A stretch of DNA of 15,040 nucleotides from Hyphomicrobiales bacterium (GTDB taxonomy: Bacteria > Pseudomonadota > Alphaproteobacteria > Rhizobiales > Xanthobacteraceae). The notes under the pieces are model-generated. The model saw only the letters and a program-made list of their open reading frames with translations. It had not been told where the DNA came from and searched no databases. Below, in pieces: positions 12,726 to 15,040 of the stretch. The first letter of the stretch is position 1. Every line of letters begins with the position of its first letter. The stretch spans positions 1 to 15,040 of the forward strand of contig PLTE01000079.1 of assembly GCA_003164375.1 (NCBI GenBank), in the 5' to 3' direction. Position numbers and translations under genes: made by a program.

Positions 12726-13291
12726 GCGGCACCTTTTTCGTGAACACCTTTCAGCTGCTCGGCGAGAAGATGCAGCTCGGTCTCGCGGTAGCCCAGCGCC
12801 TCGAGCGCGCGCACGGTTTCCAGCACATAGTCGCGATTGGGACCGGACTGGCCGTGGCCCTGGCGCACGTGATGCAAACTCTCAGCCAGCGTCAGACGGC
12901 CGGCATATTGCACGTGGCTGCGATCGATGACGTAGCAGAGCGCCCGCACGCGGCGCCGGGCGTGGTCTTCAAGCTCGATCCGCCGCATGGTCTCGAGATA
13001 AACAGAGGTGACCTGTTCGCGCGAGCGCAGATATTCGATGGTTTCGGCGCGGGCTTTAGCCGCCACCCGGTAGGCGACGCCGCGGCACATGCCGCCGCGA
13101 TCGAGGCCAAGCACCAGGCCGGGCCGCTCCGGCGTGCCACGATGCACGAAGGAAAACACGCAGAGCGCCCGGTGCAGTCCAATGAGCCGGGCGGAGACCC
13201 GTTCGAGATAAGCGAAACCGGGCCGCCACATCAGCGAGCCATAGCCGAAAACCCACAAGTCCCCGGTCTCATGCTCGGCGCTGGTGCGCAT
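12716..13291 (-). CDS. ChaC-like gamma-glutamylcyclotransferase
   Basis: A 191-aa cytoplasmic protein of the ChaC family, which splits glutathione into 5-oxoproline and Cys-Gly. The signature VFGYGSLMWRPGF (14-26) is the substrate-binding loop. A Glu in LRSREQVTSVYLE (Glu92) is at the place of the family's catalytic glutamate. RGTPERPGLVLGLDRGG and CRGVAYRV are further family blocks. Length is typical. ATG 13291 has AGAGGG 3-4 bases upstream, a tight spacing. The open frame continues far upstream (to 14713) antisense to the DUF2125 gene, but this is a high-GC artefact and not an N-terminal extension. Its stop lies inside the last codons of plsC on the other strand. Confidence 0.92.
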   Translation of the reverse strand: MRTSAEHETGDLWVFGYGSLMWRPGFAYLERVSARLIGLHRALCVFSFVHRGTPERPGLVLGLDRGGMCRGVAYRVAAKARAETIEYLRSREQVTSVYLETMRRIELEDHARRRVRALCYVIDRSHVQYAGRLTLAESLHHVRQGHGQSGPNRDYVLETVRALEALGYRETELHLLAEQLKGVHEKGAAHP

Positions 13292-13390
13292 AGACCCTCT
13301 TAAGCCTCGTTGACGGCCCGACTTTCGCTCGCCTAACAGGATGATGACGACGGCACAATGGCGCCGCCTTACAGGGCTATAGTAACGACA

Positions 13391-14608
13391 ATGTCCGGCG
13401 ATTCTCCCCTCAGCATGATGCGATCGGCGCCGCGGCCGGCGCGCAAGCGTGCGCCGGTGCCGCGCCGCCGCCGGCTGTGGCCGGTGTTCGCGCCGATCGC
13501 CCTCGTCCTTGTGCTGGCCATCGGCTGGAGCTGGCTGTGGTATTACGCAGCCGCCATCGCCGACCGCACGCTGTCCGGCTGGATCGAACGCGAGGCGGCG
13601 CTCGGCCGGGTCTATGCCTGCGGCACGCAAAGCATCGGCGGCTTTCCCTTCGGCTTCGTCAGCCGCTGCACCGGCGCTGCCGCCACCTTCAGCAACAACC
13701 AGCCGCCGTTCGACGTGCACGCCTCCGACGTCACCTTCTCGGCACAGGTCTTTCGGCCGACGCTGTTGAACGGCGAGATTACGAGCCCGGTGACGCTTTC
13801 CAATCCGGGCGGCGCGCCGGTCTTTGTCGCCAAATGGACGCGGGCGCAATTGAGTCTGCTCGGCCTGCCGCCGGAGCCCGAACGCATCACCGTGTCGCTG
13901 CAACAGCCGCGGCTCGATCGGGTCGCCGGGCCCGGCTCCGGCATGATCTTCCAGGCCGAGACCGCCAAGGTCGACGGCCGCATCATCGAGGGCACCGCGC
14001 GCAACAATCCGGTGATCGAGGCGACCGGACATTTCGAAGGCGCGATCGCACCGACTTTTCACCCCTTGCTCGCCGAACCGCTGCAAGGCGACATCGACGC
14101 CGTGATGCGCGGTTTTAAGGACTTCGCGCCAAAGCCCTGGCCCGTGCTGTTTCGCGACATGCAGGCCGCGGGCGGCGGCATCGACATCAAATTGCTGCGC
14201 CTCGAACGGCCCGACGCCGTCATCGTCGGCACCGGCAGGCTCACCATCAATGCGCACGGCAAGCTCGACGGCATCATGAGCGTGGCGGTGGCCGGCATCG
14301 ACAATATCGTGCCGCTCTTGGGCATCGACCAATTGATCGGGCAAGGCATCAACAAGCTCACCGGCGGCAGCGGTTCGCCATCGCAAGGGCTTGGCACACA
14401 AGGGCTTGGTGCGCTCGACCGTCTGATGCCGGGCCTGAGCGGCGTGGTCCGCGCCGGCACCAATGCCAGCCTGATCGACAACATCAAAAAAATGGGCCAG
14501 CCGATCGAGATCGAGGGCAAGCCCGCGACGGCGCTGCCGTTGCGCGTCGACGACGGCGTGATCTATCTCGGCCTCATTCCACTCGGCGTGGTGCCGCCGT
14601 TGTTTTGA
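13391..14608 (+). CDS. DUF2125 family membrane-anchored protein
   Basis: A 405-aa protein of unknown function found in Rhizobiales. A very basic N-terminus (RPARKRAPVPRRRR) precedes one membrane helix (about 30-52, LWPVFAPIALVLVLAIGWSWLWY); the remainder is probably periplasmic. The family pattern GGFPFGFVSRC (about 83-93) with an earlier Cys at about 77 may form a disulphide. The rest is beta-rich with no catalytic motif visible, ending IYLGLIPLGVVPPLF. The start is uncertain: ATG 13391 is chosen because the 33 bases between it and ATG 13358 look like leader (a TATAGT lies at 13378-13383), but 13358 (416 aa) is possible; neither has a good ribosome site. A weak promoter pair TTGACG (13310) and TAACAG (13334) lies upstream. 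Confidence 0.85.
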   Translation: MSGDSPLSMMRSAPRPARKRAPVPRRRRLWPVFAPIALVLVLAIGWSWLWYYAAAIADRTLSGWIEREAALGRVYACGTQSIGGFPFGFVSRCTGAAATFSNNQPPFDVHASDVTFSAQVFRPTLLNGEITSPVTLSNPGGAPVFVAKWTRAQLSLLGLPPEPERITVSLQQPRLDRVAGPGSGMIFQAETAKVDGRIIEGTARNNPVIEATGHFEGAIAPTFHPLLAEPLQGDIDAVMRGFKDFAPKPWPVLFRDMQAAGGGIDIKLLRLERPDAVIVGTGRLTINAHGKLDGIMSVAVAGIDNIVPLLGIDQLIGQGINKLTGGSGSPSQGLGTQGLGALDRLMPGLSGVVRAGTNASLIDNIKKMGQPIEIEGKPATALPLRVDDGVIYLGLIPLGVVPPLF

Positions 14609-14640
14609 GCAATTGGCTTGCGCGGCGCGTGACTCCTTCT

Positions 14641-14654
14641 CCCCGCGTGCGGGG
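14641..14654. repeat. Partial copy of a Rhizobiales intergenic palindrome
   Basis: CCCCGC (14641-14646), GT, GCGGGG (14649-14654) preceded by CTCCTTCT. It matches the left half of the palindrome at 14747, but the right AGAAGG arm is lost. Lying 32 bases after the DUF2125 stop, its strong stem may slow transcription or protect the 3' end. Confidence 0.55.
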
Positions 14655-14746
14655 GCGCTTCCGCTTGGCTGAGAATCCACGAGATGTCTCCAGCGCCTTA
14701 GGTTGATCCGCATCGCTCAGAATCGCGGAGAGGCCCCTCATCCCGA

Positions 14747-14772
14747 CCTTCTCACCGCGCGCGGGGAGAAGG
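14747..14772. repeat. Rhizobiales intergenic palindrome, nearly complete copy
   Basis: CCTTCTC (14747-14753) pairs with GAGAAGG (14766-14772), and the core CCGCGCGCGG (14755-14764) is self-complementary; only A14754/G14765 is mismatched. With the preceding CCCTCATCCCGA and following AGCC it matches a repeat I recognise from many Bradyrhizobium-group genomes. Confidence 0.7.
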
Positions 14773-14840
14773 AGCCGTGCAAATCCGTTCTCGCGATGCA
14801 CCTGCATCCGAGTTTTGCCGTACCAAGCCATTCCCTAAGA

Positions 14841-14863
14841 CCTCCCCATAAAAAGAAGGGAGG
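14841..14863. repeat. Short hairpin CCTCCC / GGGAGG
   Basis: A 6-bp stem (14841-14846 with 14858-14863) around an 11-base A-rich loop. It sits just outside the larger nested inverted repeat. Confidence 0.5.
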
Positions 14864-14892
14864 CGGAGCGCCGACAGGCGCGTACTTAGAGA

Positions 14893-14910
14893 CCGCACCT
14901 GCGGGTGCGG
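14893..14910. repeat. Hairpin with 7-bp perfect stem
   Basis: CCGCACC (14893-14899), loop TGCG, GGTGCGG (14904-14910). It lies on the left side inside the outer inverted repeat and has no equivalent on the right. Confidence 0.7.
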
Positions 14911-14911
14911 C

Positions 14912-14957
14912 GCCCCCTCCGTATGCTCTTCAAAACCAAAGAACATACGGAGGGGGC
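14912..14957. repeat. Inner inverted repeat, 14-bp perfect arms
   Basis: GCCCCCTCCGTATG (14912-14925) and CATACGGAGGGGGC (14944-14957) are perfectly complementary around an 18-base loop, in which TTC and GAA could pair further. The stem is strong but has no T run on either side. Confidence 0.85.
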
Positions 14958-15009
14958 TCGCCTCTCGGCGCTCCACCGCGGCGCTTGCGGCGCAAATGAA
15001 TGCCACCGC

Positions 15010-15040
15010 TCAGCCCAGGCCGTGTTTCCTGGGACGTGGG
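15010..15040 (-). CDS. Possible C-terminus of a gene entering from the right edge
   Basis: One minus-strand frame from the window edge reads PRPRKHGLG and stops at TGA 15012-15010. A basic tail ending shortly before a repeat-filled gap is what a real gene end would look like, but nine codons cannot prove it and I do not recognise the protein. Confidence 0.25.
   Translation of the reverse strand, partial: PRPRKHGLG

Larger units (their letters stand above)
14865..14974. repeat. Outer inverted repeat, 16-bp arms
   Basis: GGAGCGCCGACAGGCG (14865-14880) and CGCCTCTCGGCGCTCC (14959-14974) are complementary at 15 of 16 positions. The arms enclose two further hairpins. Confidence 0.75.
14609..15009. 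other. Gene-free stretch rich in inverted repeats
   Basis: About 400 bp with no reading frame that resembles a protein. The open frames here translate the repeats themselves. It holds at least six inverted repeats or hairpins, listed separately. No tRNA, IS end or promoter with good consensus was seen. Confidence 0.6.

Noticed and set aside
13292..14713. Long N-terminal extension of the ChaC-like gene (open frame of 665 codons)
   Set aside because: The extension is antisense to the DUF2125 gene and has shadow-type composition; the ChaC domain begins right after ATG 13291.
14574..15006. Small proteins in the terminal gap
   Set aside because: Frames such as the one containing LLPARGEKVGMRG are translations of the known intergenic palindrome, a common source of false small genes in this group.

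Overview
The window is a GC-rich, gene-dense chromosomal segment that looks like an alphaproteobacterium of the order Hyphomicrobiales (Rhizobiales), in the Bradyrhizobium / Rhodopseudomonas / Xanthobacteraceae neighbourhood. The signs are a 5-aminolevulinate synthase start (C4 haem pathway), a metX-metW pair, a chorismate mutase-hisC-tyrC cluster, an ftsE-ftsX-ydcF-plsC run, a DUF2125 protein, and the CCTTCTC...GAGAAGG intergenic palindrome common in these genomes. The species call is inference; no database was searched.

Layout. 1-133 (minus): N-terminus of hemA. 323-1318 (minus): an orphan Bug/TctC-type solute-binding protein, divergent from two tandem paralogous cupin genes (1471-2043 and 2053-2607, plus), possibly a small uptake/catabolic island. 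2684-2759 (minus): tRNA with CAT anticodon, most likely Ile2. 2847-4693 (minus): metX then metW, for methionine synthesis, transcribed away from 4860-7834 (plus): chorismate mutase, HisC-type aminotransferase and prephenate/arogenate dehydrogenase, a tyrosine route. 7848-9267 (minus): a single-domain response regulator downstream of a zinc-ribbon membrane protein. 9458-12725 (plus): ftsE, ftsX, a YdcF-family protein and plsC, an envelope/division cluster. 12716-13291 (minus): ChaC-like gamma-glutamylcyclotransferase, overlapping the plsC end tail to tail. 13391-14608 (plus): DUF2125 membrane-anchored protein. 14609-15009: no credible gene, but dense inverted repeats. 15010-15040 may be the last codons of another minus-strand gene.

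Most of this is ordinary housekeeping sequence. I see no phage, IS element, CRISPR array, defence island or clearly new system. The parts worth a second look are mostly non-coding: a 4 x 16-bp tandem repeat spanning the ftsE stop and the ftsX start, a 13-bp duplication in front of the tRNA that repeats a TGACA promoter-like element, a pair of identical operator-like sites between the zinc-ribbon gene and ftsE, and interleaved divergent promoter-like elements at the transporter/cupin boundary. One protein stands out: the chorismate mutase carries a C-terminal domain where a prephenate dehydratase would sit, without that enzyme's usual motifs.
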